NCBI GenBank assembly: GCA_030431825.1
Contig: JAUIIJ010000011.1
Span: forward strand, 1-64,000
Source of the DNA: Alphaproteobacteria bacterium
Lineage (GTDB): Bacteria > Pseudomonadota > Alphaproteobacteria > Rhodobacterales > Rhodobacteraceae
Direction: 5' to 3'
Length of the DNA stretch: 64,000 bases
Made by a program: the position numbers and the translations under genes. Below, in pieces: positions 53,299 to 62,443 of the stretch. The notes beneath the pieces are model-generated. The model did not search any database. It worked only from the letters and a program-made list of their open reading frames with translations, and was not told where the DNA came from. The stretch's first letter is position 1; every line of letters starts with the position of its first letter.

Positions 53299-54927
53299 GT
53301 GCAGCAGATCAAAACGATTTGGACCGAACTCGACAGACGCAAGCAGATTGTGGTGACACTCGCCGCTGTCGCATTGATCGTTACGCTGGTGGTGATGTCG
53401 CGCATGGCGGCGACCCCTTCGATGAAATTGCTCTATGCCGGGCTTGAGAACGGCTCTGCCGGCGATGTGGTGCGCGCGCTCGAACAGCGCGGCACGCTTT
53501 ACGAGGTGCGGGGCGGTTCCATCTATGTCCCGGCCGAGAACCGCGACGAATTGCGGATGACCCTCGCGAGCGAAGGCCTGCCGGCCAATGGTGGCCGAGG
53601 CTATGAGCTGCTTGATTCGCTGAACGGGTTCGGCACGACATCGCAGATGTTCGATGCCGCCTACTGGCGCGCCAAGGAAGGTGAGCTCGCCCGCACCATC
53701 GTGGCCAGCCCACATGTGGCGCAGGCCCGCGTGCACATCGCGCACGACGGCTCCGGACCTTTTCAGCGAAGCGTCGACCCCACTGCGTCGGTGTCTCTTG
53801 TCCCGGCGGGCGCCTCGATAACCGTCGCCCAGGCAAATGCTCTCAGGTTCCTGGTGGCATCTGCGGTTGCCGGGCTCACCGTGGAAAACGTCGCGATCAT
53901 CGACGCAAACGGAACTCTGATCGGTTCCGCGGACACCAGTGCATCGCCCAACAGCGCCGATGATCGCGCCTTGCTGTTGCGTGACCGGGTGCTGCGGCTG
54001 GTCGAGGCCCGTGTCGGGGCGGGCAACGCGGTGGTCGAGGTCAGCGTGGATACGGTCACCCAGACAGAATCGATCCGCGAACGCCGGTTCGATCCCGAAG
54101 GCCGCGTGGCCATCAGTACCGAGACAGAGGAGCGCACCGATTCCTCGACAAACGCGGCCGGTGGGGATGTCACGGTCGCCTCGAACCTGCCGGATGGAGA
54201 TGGCGCCGCGGGCGAAGGCTCCAAGGCGCAGGGCAGCGAGACCCGCGAACGCATCAACTATGAAGTTTCCGAAACCGAACACGAGATCCTGCGTGGCCCC
54301 GGCGACATCAAACGCCTGACGGTGGCGGTTCTGGTCAACGGGCTCGATGTGACGGACGACGCCGGGAACACGACATTCGCACCGCGTGCCGAAGAGGAGC
54401 TCGGCGCGTTGCGTGATCTGGTCGCCTCTGCGGTCGGCTTTGACGAATCGCGCGGGGATGTGATCACGCTGCGATCGATGGAACTGCCGGCCGCCGCGCC
54501 GCTGGGAACCGCCGCTACGGGCGGGCTGCTGCAGGGGCTCAATCTGGATATCATGTCACTGATCCAGATGGCGGCGCTGGCGCTGGTCGCGCTGGTGCTC
54601 GGGCTCTTCGTGGTGCGCCCGATCCTGAGCAATAGCCGAAGCCTGTCGGATACCGGTTTTGCCGCACTGCCGCCCGCGGCATCCGACCCGCCCACCACGC
54701 AGGATCAGGGTCCTGTCTTGACCGGCGAGATCGCAGATGGCCCGGCAGATCGATTTCAACCCGCCGCACTGACCGCAACTCAGCCCGGCTCCGAAGGCAA
54801 GCTGCCGGCATTGTCCGGAGACGAGCCCTCTCCGGTTGAACGATTGCGGTCGATGATCGGCGAGCGACAGGAAGAAACCGTCGAAATCCTGCGCAGCTGG
54901 CTTGAGGAAAGCGAGGAGAAAGCATGA
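53299..54927 (+). CDS. fliF: Flagellar MS-ring protein FliF
   Basis: About 542 aa from the GTG at 53299, which has GGAGG 5 bases upstream; an ATG at 53260 (13 residues longer) has only a weak site. Two membrane segments flank a large periplasmic ring-building domain; the first is IVVTLAAVALIVTLVVMS and the second SLIQMAALALVALVLGLFVV near the C-terminus. YELLDSLNGFGTTSQMFDAAYWRAKEGELARTI is the conserved secretin-like core. The C-terminal tail binds FliG. Confidence 0.94.
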   Translation: MQQIKTIWTELDRRKQIVVTLAAVALIVTLVVMSRMAATPSMKLLYAGLENGSAGDVVRALEQRGTLYEVRGGSIYVPAENRDELRMTLASEGLPANGGRGYELLDSLNGFGTTSQMFDAAYWRAKEGELARTIVASPHVAQARVHIAHDGSGPFQRSVDPTASVSLVPAGASITVAQANALRFLVASAVAGLTVENVAIIDANGTLIGSADTSASPNSADDRALLLRDRVLRLVEARVGAGNAVVEVSVDTVTQTESIRERRFDPEGRVAISTETEERTDSSTNAAGGDVTVASNLPDGDGAAGEGSKAQGSETRERINYEVSETEHEILRGPGDIKRLTVAVLVNGLDVTDDAGNTTFAPRAEEELGALRDLVASAVGFDESRGDVITLRSMELPAAAPLGTAATGGLLQGLNLDIMSLIQMAALALVALVLGLFVVRPILSNSRSLSDTGFAALPPAASDPPTTQDQGPVLTGEIADGPADRFQPAALTATQPGSEGKLPALSGDEPSPVERLRSMIGERQEETVEILRSWLEESEEKA

Positions 54928-55526
54928 TGGCAATCGCACATCTCTTGGAAGATTTCAGCGTGATAGACCGCCCGGAACATCCGATCGCGGACATGAACGA
55001 TGACGCCGTCGAGGATATGCGCCTCGCCTCGTTCGAACAGGGGTATACGGCGGGGTGGGACGACGCCATTCGCGTCCAGTCCGAAGACAAGAACCGTGCG
55101 CTTGCCGCCCTGGCACAAAACCTGGAGGATTTCGCATTCACCTATCAGGAAGCGCTGTCGCAAATGACCAGGGCAGTCGAGCCGGTGTTCCGGGCGCTGT
55201 TGCAGAAAGTACTGCCCGAAGCGCTGCAGGAAAGCGTCGGCGCGCAGATTGTCGAGCAGTGTCTCGCTCTGGCGCGCGAGCAGGTGGAACAGCCGGTCAT
55301 GCTGGTGGTGCCGACGGGCGCTGGTGATGCGCTCAAACCCATCCTGCAAAAGGATCTGGCAATGCAACTTGCGATCCGCGAAAGCGCGGAGATCGGGCCG
55401 GGTCAGATCCAGATAAGGATCGGCGACAGCGAACGCGAGATCGACACGACCCAATTGCTGGCCTCGCTGACGCAGTCGGTCGACGCATTCTATCACACCC
55501 TTACCGAGGAATCTCTTTATGGATAA
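54924..55526 (+). CDS. fliH: FliH-like regulator of the export ATPase
   Basis: A 200-aa helical protein with FEQGYTAGWDDAIRVQ in the N-terminal half and a V-type-ATPase-subunit-E-like C-terminus. FliH proteins hold FliI at the C ring and control its ATPase. Sequence conservation is weak in this family, so the call rests on size, pattern and place between fliF and fliN. Overlaps fliF (ATGA) and fliN (8 bases). Confidence 0.75.
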   Translation: MMAIAHLLEDFSVIDRPEHPIADMNDDAVEDMRLASFEQGYTAGWDDAIRVQSEDKNRALAALAQNLEDFAFTYQEALSQMTRAVEPVFRALLQKVLPEALQESVGAQIVEQCLALAREQVEQPVMLVVPTGAGDALKPILQKDLAMQLAIRESAEIGPGQIQIRIGDSEREIDTTQLLASLTQSVDAFYHTLTEESLYG

Positions 55527-55815
55527 CGCGTCCGAAACCCGTTCCAACGCGAATGGACAAGCAAATCCGTTTGTCTCCGTACCGATTGAGATCACGGTAT
55601 CGGTCGGCAAGGCGCGGCCATTGATCCGAGAACTTGTCAGCCTCGGCGAGAACGCCGTTCTCACCCTGGACAGGCGCATCGAGGACCCCGTCGAGCTTTT
55701 TGTCGGCGACCGGCTGGTGGCCCGGGGGCAGCTGGAGGAACTTGGCGGTGACAACGCAGGCCAGCTTGCGGTTCGCCTGACCGAGATCGCCGATTTCCAG
55801 AGCGGGCTGGGATGA
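55519..55815 (+). CDS. fliN: Flagellar C-ring protein FliN
   Basis: A 98-aa SpoA-domain protein (PIEITVSVGKARPLIRELVSLGENAVLTLDRRIEDPVELFVGDRLVARGQL), the core of FliN. It forms the lower C ring with FliM, which is not in the window. Overlaps fliH by 8 bases and fliP by 4. Confidence 0.93.
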   Translation: MDNASETRSNANGQANPFVSVPIEITVSVGKARPLIRELVSLGENAVLTLDRRIEDPVELFVGDRLVARGQLEELGGDNAGQLAVRLTEIADFQSGLG

Positions 55816-56546
55816 AATTCGCGCCGATCTGGCTGCTGCTCGCTGTTGTCGCGGCGCTGCCCCAGCCTGCGCTTGCACAGGAGTTGTCGCTATCGCTTGG
55901 CGATGGCGGGTCGATCTCGGCGCGCTCGATCCAGTTGATCCTGTTGATTACCGTGCTCAGCCTGGCACCGGGGCTGGCGATCATGATCACCTGCTTTCCG
56001 TTCATCGTGACGGTGCTGGCGATCCTCAGACAGGCCATCGGACTTCAGCAATCGCCGCCGAACATGCTGATTGTCAGCCTCGCGCTGTTTCTCACCTATT
56101 TTGTTATGGAGCCGGTTTTCACCGAAGCCTGGGAGAACGGCATCAGCCCGCTGCTGGACGAGCAGATCGAGGTCGAAGCGGCGCTTTCGCTCAGCCTCGA
56201 ACCCTTCCGTGTCTTCATGTCCGACCGCGTCGATCCAGACACCTTCATCGCCATGGCCGAACTGCGCCCCGATGCGGACACGATCGGGTCGGGGCCGGAC
56301 GCGCCGCTATCGGTACTGGTTCCCAGCTTCCTGCTGTCCGAGATCGCCCGCGCCTTCCAGGTCGGGTTTCTGGTGTTCCTGCCGTTTCTCATCATCGACC
56401 TCGTCGTCGCCGCGATCCTGATGTCGATGGGGATGATGATGGTTCCGCCCGCAATCGTCTCCCTGCCGTTCAAGCTGGCGTTTTTCGTCGTCGCCGATGG
56501 CTGGAGCCTCATCGCGGGCGCGTTGGTCCGAAGTTATTTCCCCTGA
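55812..56546 (+). CDS. fliP: Flagellar export gate protein FliP
   Basis: A 244-aa export-gate protein with a cleavable signal peptide (LLLAVVAALPQPALA), as in other FliP proteins, and four hydrophobic segments. Signatures: IMITCFPFIVTVLAILRQAIGLQQSPPNMLIVSLALFLT and the C-terminal MGMMMVPPAIVSLPFKLAFFVVADGW. Last flagellar gene before the formate region. Confidence 0.96.
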   Translation: MKFAPIWLLLAVVAALPQPALAQELSLSLGDGGSISARSIQLILLITVLSLAPGLAIMITCFPFIVTVLAILRQAIGLQQSPPNMLIVSLALFLTYFVMEPVFTEAWENGISPLLDEQIEVEAALSLSLEPFRVFMSDRVDPDTFIAMAELRPDADTIGSGPDAPLSVLVPSFLLSEIARAFQVGFLVFLPFLIIDLVVAAILMSMGMMMVPPAIVSLPFKLAFFVVADGWSLIAGALVRSYFP

Positions 56547-56643
56547 CCGCATCCCCTGATGACCTGCCACGGTAGAATTGCGCTGGCGCATTGCTGCGAC
56601 CTTGCATACCCTTGGGCGGCAAATCAGGAACTGGTCGGACGGC

Positions 56644-57522
56644 ATGGCGGAAATACGCGATCTGAAGCTGCTGGTTTCACTGGCCCGACACAAACATTTT
56701 TCCCATGCTGCGGAAGAAAGCGGAATATCCCAGCCCGCATTTTCGGCCCGTATCCGCAAGATGGAAGACGAATTCGCCATCCCTCTCGTGCGTCGGGGCA
56801 ACAAGTTTCTCGGTTTTACCCGCGAAGGCGAAGTCGTTCTGAAATGGGCGCGTCGCCTGCTGAACGATGCGGAAGGCATGCGACAGGAAATCGACGTCCT
56901 GCGCAACACGCTGCGCGGCAAGCTGGTGGTCGGCACCGTCCCGACGGCCCTGCCCTTTGCCGCCATCGTCTCGGCACATCTGCGCAAGGCGCATCCCGAA
57001 CTGTCTCTGGAACTGCAATCGCTGTCCTCGCGCCAGATCGAGTTGCGACTCAATGATTACACGCTGGACGCCGGCCTTACCTATGTGCAAGAGGCCGACC
57101 CCGAATATACCGAGACCCTCTACAACGAGAGTTACGTACTCATCGCCCCGGCGCATATGGCACCCCGTTCCGCGGGCCAGGCCCGCTGGAGCGAGGCGGC
57201 GGCGTTGCCCCTGTGCCTGCTCACGCCGGACATGCGAAACCGGAAGTTCGTCGACGAGATATTTCAGCGGATCGGCGCGACGCCGAACATCGTCATGGAA
57301 GCCAACGGCTTCACCGCGTTGCTGGCGCAGGTCGTGAGCGGCAATGCGGCAACGATCGCCCCGAAGGGCGTTGCCGAAACCTATTTCTCGGCCCGCACGG
57401 CCACGCGCCTGGATCTCGTCGAACCGTTCCGCACACAGGCGATCGGCCTGTCCATTCGTGACCAGCAACCGGACACGCCGATCATCCGGGCGTTTCGGCG
57501 TGCCGTGCAGAATTCATTATAA
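56644..57522 (+). CDS. LysR-family transcriptional regulator of formate dehydrogenase
   Basis: A 292-aa LysR protein from the ATG at 56644 (MAEIRDLKLLVSLARHKHFSHAAEESGISQPAFSARIRKMEDE), whose first 60 residues form the winged helix-turn-helix; the rest is the inducer-binding domain. It lies 85 bases upstream of the fds genes on the same strand and is likely their regulator, as FdsR-type proteins are. The gap contains two CCAA/TTGG dyads that could be its operator. Ligand unknown. Confidence 0.88.
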   Translation: MAEIRDLKLLVSLARHKHFSHAAEESGISQPAFSARIRKMEDEFAIPLVRRGNKFLGFTREGEVVLKWARRLLNDAEGMRQEIDVLRNTLRGKLVVGTVPTALPFAAIVSAHLRKAHPELSLELQSLSSRQIELRLNDYTLDAGLTYVQEADPEYTETLYNESYVLIAPAHMAPRSAGQARWSEAAALPLCLLTPDMRNRKFVDEIFQRIGATPNIVMEANGFTALLAQVVSGNAATIAPKGVAETYFSARTATRLDLVEPFRTQAIGLSIRDQQPDTPIIRAFRRAVQNSL

Positions 57523-57558
57523 CCAAAACAAATGGTGCATTCTAAAATCGCGATTTGA

Positions 57559-57585
57559 CCAAATATTGGCTCCTTGGGATACCAA
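57559..57585. promoter_or_regulatory. Paired CCAA/TTGG dyads upstream of fdsGB
   Basis: CCAAATATTGG (57559-57569) and TTGGGATACCAA (57574-57585) are two short dyads with the same CCAA/TTGG arms, 23-49 bases before the fdsGB start. Clustered dyads next to a LysR gene suggest its binding site. No strong -35/-10 pair is obvious. Operator role is inferred. Confidence 0.4.
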
Positions 57586-57607
57586 AGCCCAAATCAGGGA
57601 GTCGCGA

Positions 57608-59299
57608 ATGACGATCATGAATACCAAGCCGGGAGTCTGGAAATCCGGCAAAGGCAAGGGCCGCCGAACCCCTAAGGGGCGTCAATATGAAGATGGCGCG
57701 CTTGCAGATGTGCGGCGTCTGCTGGGGCAGGCTCCGGTGCGGCGCGACCTGCTGATCGAATATCTGCACCTGATACAGGACGAGTTCGGCCACCTTTCCG
57801 CCGCTCATTTGCGGGCGCTGGCCGAGGTGATGCGCCTGTCTCAGGCCGAGATCTACGAGGTTGCCACGTTCTATGCCCATTTCGACGTGGTCAAGGAGGG
57901 CGAGGCGCCGCCACCAGACCTGACAATCCGGGTCTGCGACAGCCTGTCCTGCGAACTTGCCGGGGCGCAGCAGCTGCGCGCCGCGCTGGAAAGCGGGCTC
58001 GACCCCGCGCGCGTCCGGGTTTTGCGTGCGCCCTGCATGGGCCGTTGCGATACCGCGCCGGTTCTTGAGATCGGGCACAACCACATCGATCATGCGACAC
58101 CCGAAAAGGTGATGGCCGCCATCGAAGCGGACGACACGCACGCGCATCTTCCCGATTACGAGACATTCGACGCCTATCGTGACGCCGGCGGCTATGATGC
58201 GCTGCGCGCGTTGCGCAAAGGCGGCACGACACCGGACGAGGTGCAGGACAAGCTGCTGGCCTCGGGCCTGCGCGGTCTGGGCGGGGCGGGTTTCCCCTCG
58301 GGCCGGAAATGGTCATTCGTGCGCGCCGAACCCGGACCGCGCTATCTGGCGGTGAATGGTGATGAAGGCGAGCCCGGAACATTCAAGGATCGCTATTATC
58401 TGGAACGGACACCGCATCTTTTTCTGGAAGGGATGCTGATCGCAGCCTGGGCGGTCGAGGCCGAAACCTGCTTTATCTACATGCGCGATGAATACCCCGC
58501 GGTTCTGGAAATTCTGCGCCGTGAAATCGCCGCGCTGGAGCGTGCCGGGCTGGTCGCCGCGGGCCATATCGAACTGCGGCGCGGGGCCGGTGCCTATATC
58601 TGCGGCGAAGAAAGCGCGATGATCGAGAGCATCGAGGGCAAGCGCGGCATGCCCCGTCACCGTCCGCCCTATGTGGCGCAGGTCGGGATTTTCGATCGCC
58701 CGACCCTCGTGCACAATATCGAAACGCTCTATTGGGTCACGCGGGTCTGCCGCGATGGTCCCGAAGTGCTGAGCGGAACCGAGCGGAACGGCCGAAAGGG
58801 TCTGCGCAGCTATTCGGTATCGGGCCGCGTGCGCAATCCCGGCGTGCATCTGCTGCCTGCGGGATCGACGATCACAGACATCATCGAGGCCTGCGGCGGC
58901 ATGCTCGAAGGCCATGAATTCAAGGCCTATCAGCCGGGCGGGCCATCCGCGGGATTGCTACCGGCACATATGAACGACATCCCGATGGATTTCGACACGC
59001 TGCAACCTCATGGCAGCTTTATCGGCTCTGCCGCGATCGTGATCCTGTCCGATCAGGACCGGGCACGGGATGCCGCGCTGAACATGCTGCGCTTCTTTGA
59101 AGACGAAAGCTGCGGACAATGCACGCCCTGCCGTGTCGGCTGTGAAAAGGCCGTCAAACTGATGCAGGCCGACAGCTGGGACCAACCGCTGCTCGAGGAT
59201 CTGTGCAAGGTGATGGTCGATGCCAGCATCTGTGGTCTTGGACAGGCGGCGCCCAATCCCATCCTGCTCACGATGAAACATTTTGCGGACGAGGTATGA
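57608..59299 (+). CDS. fdsGB: Fused gamma-beta subunit of NAD-dependent formate dehydrogenase (FdsG-FdsB)
   Basis: A 563-aa protein uniting two subunits that are separate in some relatives. Residues about 30-175 are NuoE/FdsG-like with a [2Fe-2S] site C110, C115, C143, C147. Residues about 185-563 are NuoF/FdsB-like: FMN loop GLGGAGFPSGRKW at 223-235, NAD region NGDEGEPGTFKDR at 250-262, and a [4Fe-4S] site C502, C505, C508, C542. It passes electrons from FdsA to NAD in the cytoplasm. The ATG at 57608 is chosen; 57617 is possible. Confidence 0.95.
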   Translation: MTIMNTKPGVWKSGKGKGRRTPKGRQYEDGALADVRRLLGQAPVRRDLLIEYLHLIQDEFGHLSAAHLRALAEVMRLSQAEIYEVATFYAHFDVVKEGEAPPPDLTIRVCDSLSCELAGAQQLRAALESGLDPARVRVLRAPCMGRCDTAPVLEIGHNHIDHATPEKVMAAIEADDTHAHLPDYETFDAYRDAGGYDALRALRKGGTTPDEVQDKLLASGLRGLGGAGFPSGRKWSFVRAEPGPRYLAVNGDEGEPGTFKDRYYLERTPHLFLEGMLIAAWAVEAETCFIYMRDEYPAVLEILRREIAALERAGLVAAGHIELRRGAGAYICGEESAMIESIEGKRGMPRHRPPYVAQVGIFDRPTLVHNIETLYWVTRVCRDGPEVLSGTERNGRKGLRSYSVSGRVRNPGVHLLPAGSTITDIIEACGGMLEGHEFKAYQPGGPSAGLLPAHMNDIPMDFDTLQPHGSFIGSAAIVILSDQDRARDAALNMLRFFEDESCGQCTPCRVGCEKAVKLMQADSWDQPLLEDLCKVMVDASICGLGQAAPNPILLTMKHFADEV

Positions 59300-59301
59300 T
59301 C

Positions 59302-62070
59302 ATGGCCGAGACAATCACGTTTACGCTGGATGGCGAAGAGGTCAGCGCCGAACCGGGCATGAGCATCTGGGACGTTGCCAACGGCCGGGGCCTGAAAATT
59401 CCGCATCTCTGCCACAAACCGGCCCCCGGCTATCGTCCCGACGGCAACTGTCGTGCCTGCATGGTCGAGATCGAAGGCGAACGTGTTCTCGCCGCTTCGT
59501 GTATCCGCGAACCTTCCGAGGGCATGGTCGTCACCACCAGCAGCGCACGTGCGACGTCGGCCCGCAAGATGGTGATGGAGATGCTGGTCACCGACCAGCC
59601 CGCGCAGGCCGAGGCCCATGACCGAGCCAGCCACCTCTGGGAGATGGCGGCGGCGCAGGGTGTCGAGACGAGCCGATTCCCCAGGCTTGAAGAAAGCCGC
59701 GTGCCGCTGCTCGACAACAGCCATGTCGCGATGAACGTCAACCTGGACGCCTGTATCCAGTGTGGTTTGTGTGTCAGGGCCTGCCGCGAGGTTCAGGTCA
59801 ATGACGTGATCGGAATGGCGGGTCGCGGGCATGACGCCTATCCGGTTTTTGATTTTGGCGACCCGATGGGAGAATCGACCTGCGTCGCCTGTGGCGAATG
59901 CGTACAGGCCTGCCCGACCGGCGCGTTGATGCCGGCGGCGGTTCTGGACATTCACGGCCACGGCAGCAGCGCCGAGATCGACCGGGCAGTCGAAAGCGTC
60001 TGCCCGTTCTGCGGCGTCGGATGCCAGCTGTCCTTCAAGGTGCGCGACGACAGGATCGCATGGGTGGACGGGGTCGACGGCCCGGCCAACGAGAATCGCC
60101 TCTGTGTCAAGGGCCGGTTCGGATTCGACTATATCCACCATCCGCATCGGCTGACCAAGCCGTTGATCCGGCGCGAGGATGCACCTGCCAAGGGCCTGAA
60201 TGTGGACCCGGCAAACCCGCTGACCCATTTCCGCGAGGCAACCTGGGAAGAGGCGCTGGATTTTGCGGCAAACGGGCTCAAGGGGCGCGGCACCGAAATC
60301 GCGGGCTTTGGCAGCGCCAAATGCTCCAACGAGGAAGCCTATCTGTTTCAAAAGCTGATCCGGCAGGGTTTCGGACACAACAATGTCGACCATTGCACCC
60401 GTCTCTGCCACGCCAGTTCGGTTGCGGCACTGCTGGAGAACGTCGGTTCGGGGGCCGTCACCGCAACGTTCAACGAAATCGAGAATGCCGATGCCGCGAT
60501 CGTCATCGGATGCAACCCGCTGGAAAACCACCCGGTTGCCGCGACCTATTTCAAACAGTTCGCCAAGCGTGGCGGCAAGCTCATCGTGATGGATCCGCGC
60601 GGTGTCGGACTCAAGCGGTTTGCGTCTCACATGCTGCAATTCCGGCCCGGAACCGATGTTGCCATGTTGAACGCGATCATGAACGTGATCGTGCAGGAAC
60701 GCCTCTATGACGAGCAGTACATCGCCGGGTTCACCGAGAACTGGGACGCGATGAAAGACCATCTTGCCGACTTTACACCCGAAAAGATGGCGCCGCTCTG
60801 CGGAATTGAACCCGATGTGATACGGGATGTCGCGCGCACCTTTGCCGGGGCGAGATCCGCGATGATCTTCTGGGGCATGGGCGTATCCCAGCACATCCAC
60901 GGCACCGACAATTCCCGTTGTCTGATTTCGCTGGCCCTGATGACCGGCCATGTCGGCCGCCCCGGAGCCGGACTGCATCCGCTGCGCGGCCAGAACAACG
61001 TTCAGGGCGCCAGCGACGCCGGTTTGATCCCGATGTTCCTGCCCGATTACCAATCGGTCGAGAATGACGGGGTGCGCTCGGCGTTCACCGAGGTCTGGGG
61101 CTCCGGGGATTTTTCCAACAAGAAGGGTCTGACCGTCGTCGAAATCATGGATGCGATCCATGCGGATGAGATCAGGGGCATGTATATCCTGGGCGAGAAC
61201 CCGGCCATGTCCGACCCCGATGCGGAACATGCGCGCGCCGCGCTGGCCAAGCTCGATCATCTGGTGGTGCAGGATATCTTCCTGACCGAGACGGCGAACT
61301 ATGCCGATGTGATCCTGCCCTCTTCGGCCTGGCCGGAAAAGACCGGCACCGTGACCAACACCAATCGGCAGGTTCAGATGGGTCGCCCCGCCGTACCGCC
61401 GCCCGGACTGGCGAAAGAGGACTGGTGGATCACCGTGCAACTGGCGCAACGTCTGGGGCTGAACTGGTCCTATACCCACCCGCGCGAGGTCTTTGCAGAG
61501 ATGTCGCTCAACATGCCGAGCCTTGACAACATCACGTGGGAGCGGCTGGAAAAGACTGCGGTTACCTATCCGAGCCTGACGCCGGACGATCCCGGGCAGC
61601 CGATCGTCTTTGCCGACGGTTTCCCGCGCGCCGACGGACGGGCCCGGTTCACCCCCGCCAGCGTGATCGCGCCGGCAGAAACCCCGGATACGGATTATCC
61701 GATGATCCTGACCACCGGACGGCAGCTGGAGCATTGGCACACAGGCTCGATGACACGGCGCGCCAGCGTACTGGATTGGGCGGAACCCGAGGCCAATGCC
61801 TCGCTTCATCCGCAAACCCTGCGCAAGCTGGGCGTGGAACCGGGCGGCATGATCAGCCTTGAGACCCGTCGTGGCCGCATCGAGATCATGGCACGGGCCG
61901 ACCGCGCGGTTGCCACGGATATGGTGTTCCTGCCATTTGCCTATGTCGAGGCCGCCGCCAACATCCTGACCAACCCGCAACTCGACCCCTACGGCAAGAT
62001 TCCCGAATTCAAGTTCTCGGCCTGCCGCGTCACCGCGATACCCGCATCCCACAGCACGGCGGCGGAATAA
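59302..62070 (+). CDS. fdsA: Formate dehydrogenase alpha subunit, molybdenum type
   Basis: A 922-aa catalytic subunit that oxidises formate to CO2. The ATG at 59302 has GAGG 7 bases upstream. Order: NuoG-like [2Fe-2S] (C37, C50, C53, C67), two [4Fe-4S] ferredoxin sites (C151-C154-C157-C161 and C194-C197-C200-C204), another [4Fe-4S] site (C234, C237, C241, C268), then the bis-MGD domain with catalytic C369 in HCTRLCHASS. The residue there is Cys, not selenocysteine. Genes for the FdsC/FdhD chaperone and FdsD do not follow. Confidence 0.96.
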   Translation: MAETITFTLDGEEVSAEPGMSIWDVANGRGLKIPHLCHKPAPGYRPDGNCRACMVEIEGERVLAASCIREPSEGMVVTTSSARATSARKMVMEMLVTDQPAQAEAHDRASHLWEMAAAQGVETSRFPRLEESRVPLLDNSHVAMNVNLDACIQCGLCVRACREVQVNDVIGMAGRGHDAYPVFDFGDPMGESTCVACGECVQACPTGALMPAAVLDIHGHGSSAEIDRAVESVCPFCGVGCQLSFKVRDDRIAWVDGVDGPANENRLCVKGRFGFDYIHHPHRLTKPLIRREDAPAKGLNVDPANPLTHFREATWEEALDFAANGLKGRGTEIAGFGSAKCSNEEAYLFQKLIRQGFGHNNVDHCTRLCHASSVAALLENVGSGAVTATFNEIENADAAIVIGCNPLENHPVAATYFKQFAKRGGKLIVMDPRGVGLKRFASHMLQFRPGTDVAMLNAIMNVIVQERLYDEQYIAGFTENWDAMKDHLADFTPEKMAPLCGIEPDVIRDVARTFAGARSAMIFWGMGVSQHIHGTDNSRCLISLALMTGHVGRPGAGLHPLRGQNNVQGASDAGLIPMFLPDYQSVENDGVRSAFTEVWGSGDFSNKKGLTVVEIMDAIHADEIRGMYILGENPAMSDPDAEHARAALAKLDHLVVQDIFLTETANYADVILPSSAWPEKTGTVTNTNRQVQMGRPAVPPPGLAKEDWWITVQLAQRLGLNWSYTHPREVFAEMSLNMPSLDNITWERLEKTAVTYPSLTPDDPGQPIVFADGFPRADGRARFTPASVIAPAETPDTDYPMILTTGRQLEHWHTGSMTRRASVLDWAEPEANASLHPQTLRKLGVEPGGMISLETRRGRIEIMARADRAVATDMVFLPFAYVEAAANILTNPQLDPYGKIPEFKFSACRVTAIPASHSTAAE

Positions 62071-62180
62071 CAACGCACCCCCGGAGCCGCGCCATCACGC
62101 GGCCCGGGCCCGAGGGCTTCCGGGGCGGCGTGGGTGTGGTCAAGCGCATCTCGACAGGTACGACCTCATCAGTTTGCACA

Positions 62181-62214
62181 TCAATGGCGGCGCCTTGAAC
62201 AGCGCCGCCATTGA
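62181..62214 (+). terminator. Strong terminator hairpin after fdsA
   Basis: A perfect 13-bp inverted repeat, TCAATGGCGGCGC at 62181-62193 and GCGCCGCCATTGA at 62202-62214, with an 8-base loop. It lies 110 bases after the fdsA stop. Few Ts follow (CGTTTC), but the stem is the most stable in the window, so it very likely ends the fds transcript. Confidence 0.75.
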
Positions 62215-62246
62215 CGTTTCATAATTCGTCCAAGGCAACGCGCGCA

Positions 62247-62262
62247 CAGTATCCATATACTG
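62247..62262. promoter_or_regulatory. Candidate operator upstream of dctP
   Basis: CAGTAT-CCAT-ATACTG, a 6-bp dyad with GT and AC at the arms, fits the general form of GntR-family operators, which often control TRAP transporters. It lies about 180 bases before dctP and upstream of a possible promoter. No GntR gene is in the window. Confidence 0.4.
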
Positions 62263-62356
62263 CTGACTCTCTTGCAAGTTTCGCGATCAGAAACAATCGT
62301 GGTCTCGCCGGGCGGTTTACCCATCACCAGAGCCGCGAAAGGACATGATCAAGCAT

Positions 62357-62385
62357 TTGACTGAATTGTGTAGTGGCCTCGTTAT
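62357..62385 (+). promoter_or_regulatory. Possible sigma-70 promoter of dctP
   Basis: TTGACT at 62357-62362 and CGTTAT at 62380-62385, separated by 17 bases, about 60 bases before the dctP start. The -35 is close to consensus, the -10 is weak. Candidate only. Confidence 0.3.
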
Positions 62386-62443
62386 TGCCGATTGCGGCCA
62401 AAACATCCTACAAGCGAATTATCAATAAACAGGGAGAGAGTAT

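Larger units (their letters stand above)
62071..62443. other. 373-bp intergenic region between fdsA and dctP
   Basis: No supported gene. It contains a strong terminator hairpin (62181-62214), a 6-bp dyad (62247-62262) and a possible promoter (62357-62385), consistent with the end of the formate operon and an independently controlled TRAP transporter. The stretch before the hairpin (62071-62180) is GC-rich and carries no FdsD- or FdhD-like frame. Confidence 0.7.

Noticed and set aside
59053..62073. 1006-aa minus-strand open frame antisense to fdsA
   Set aside because: It is a shadow of fdsA with the same GC-codon artefact; no motif, start signal or homologue-like segment is visible.
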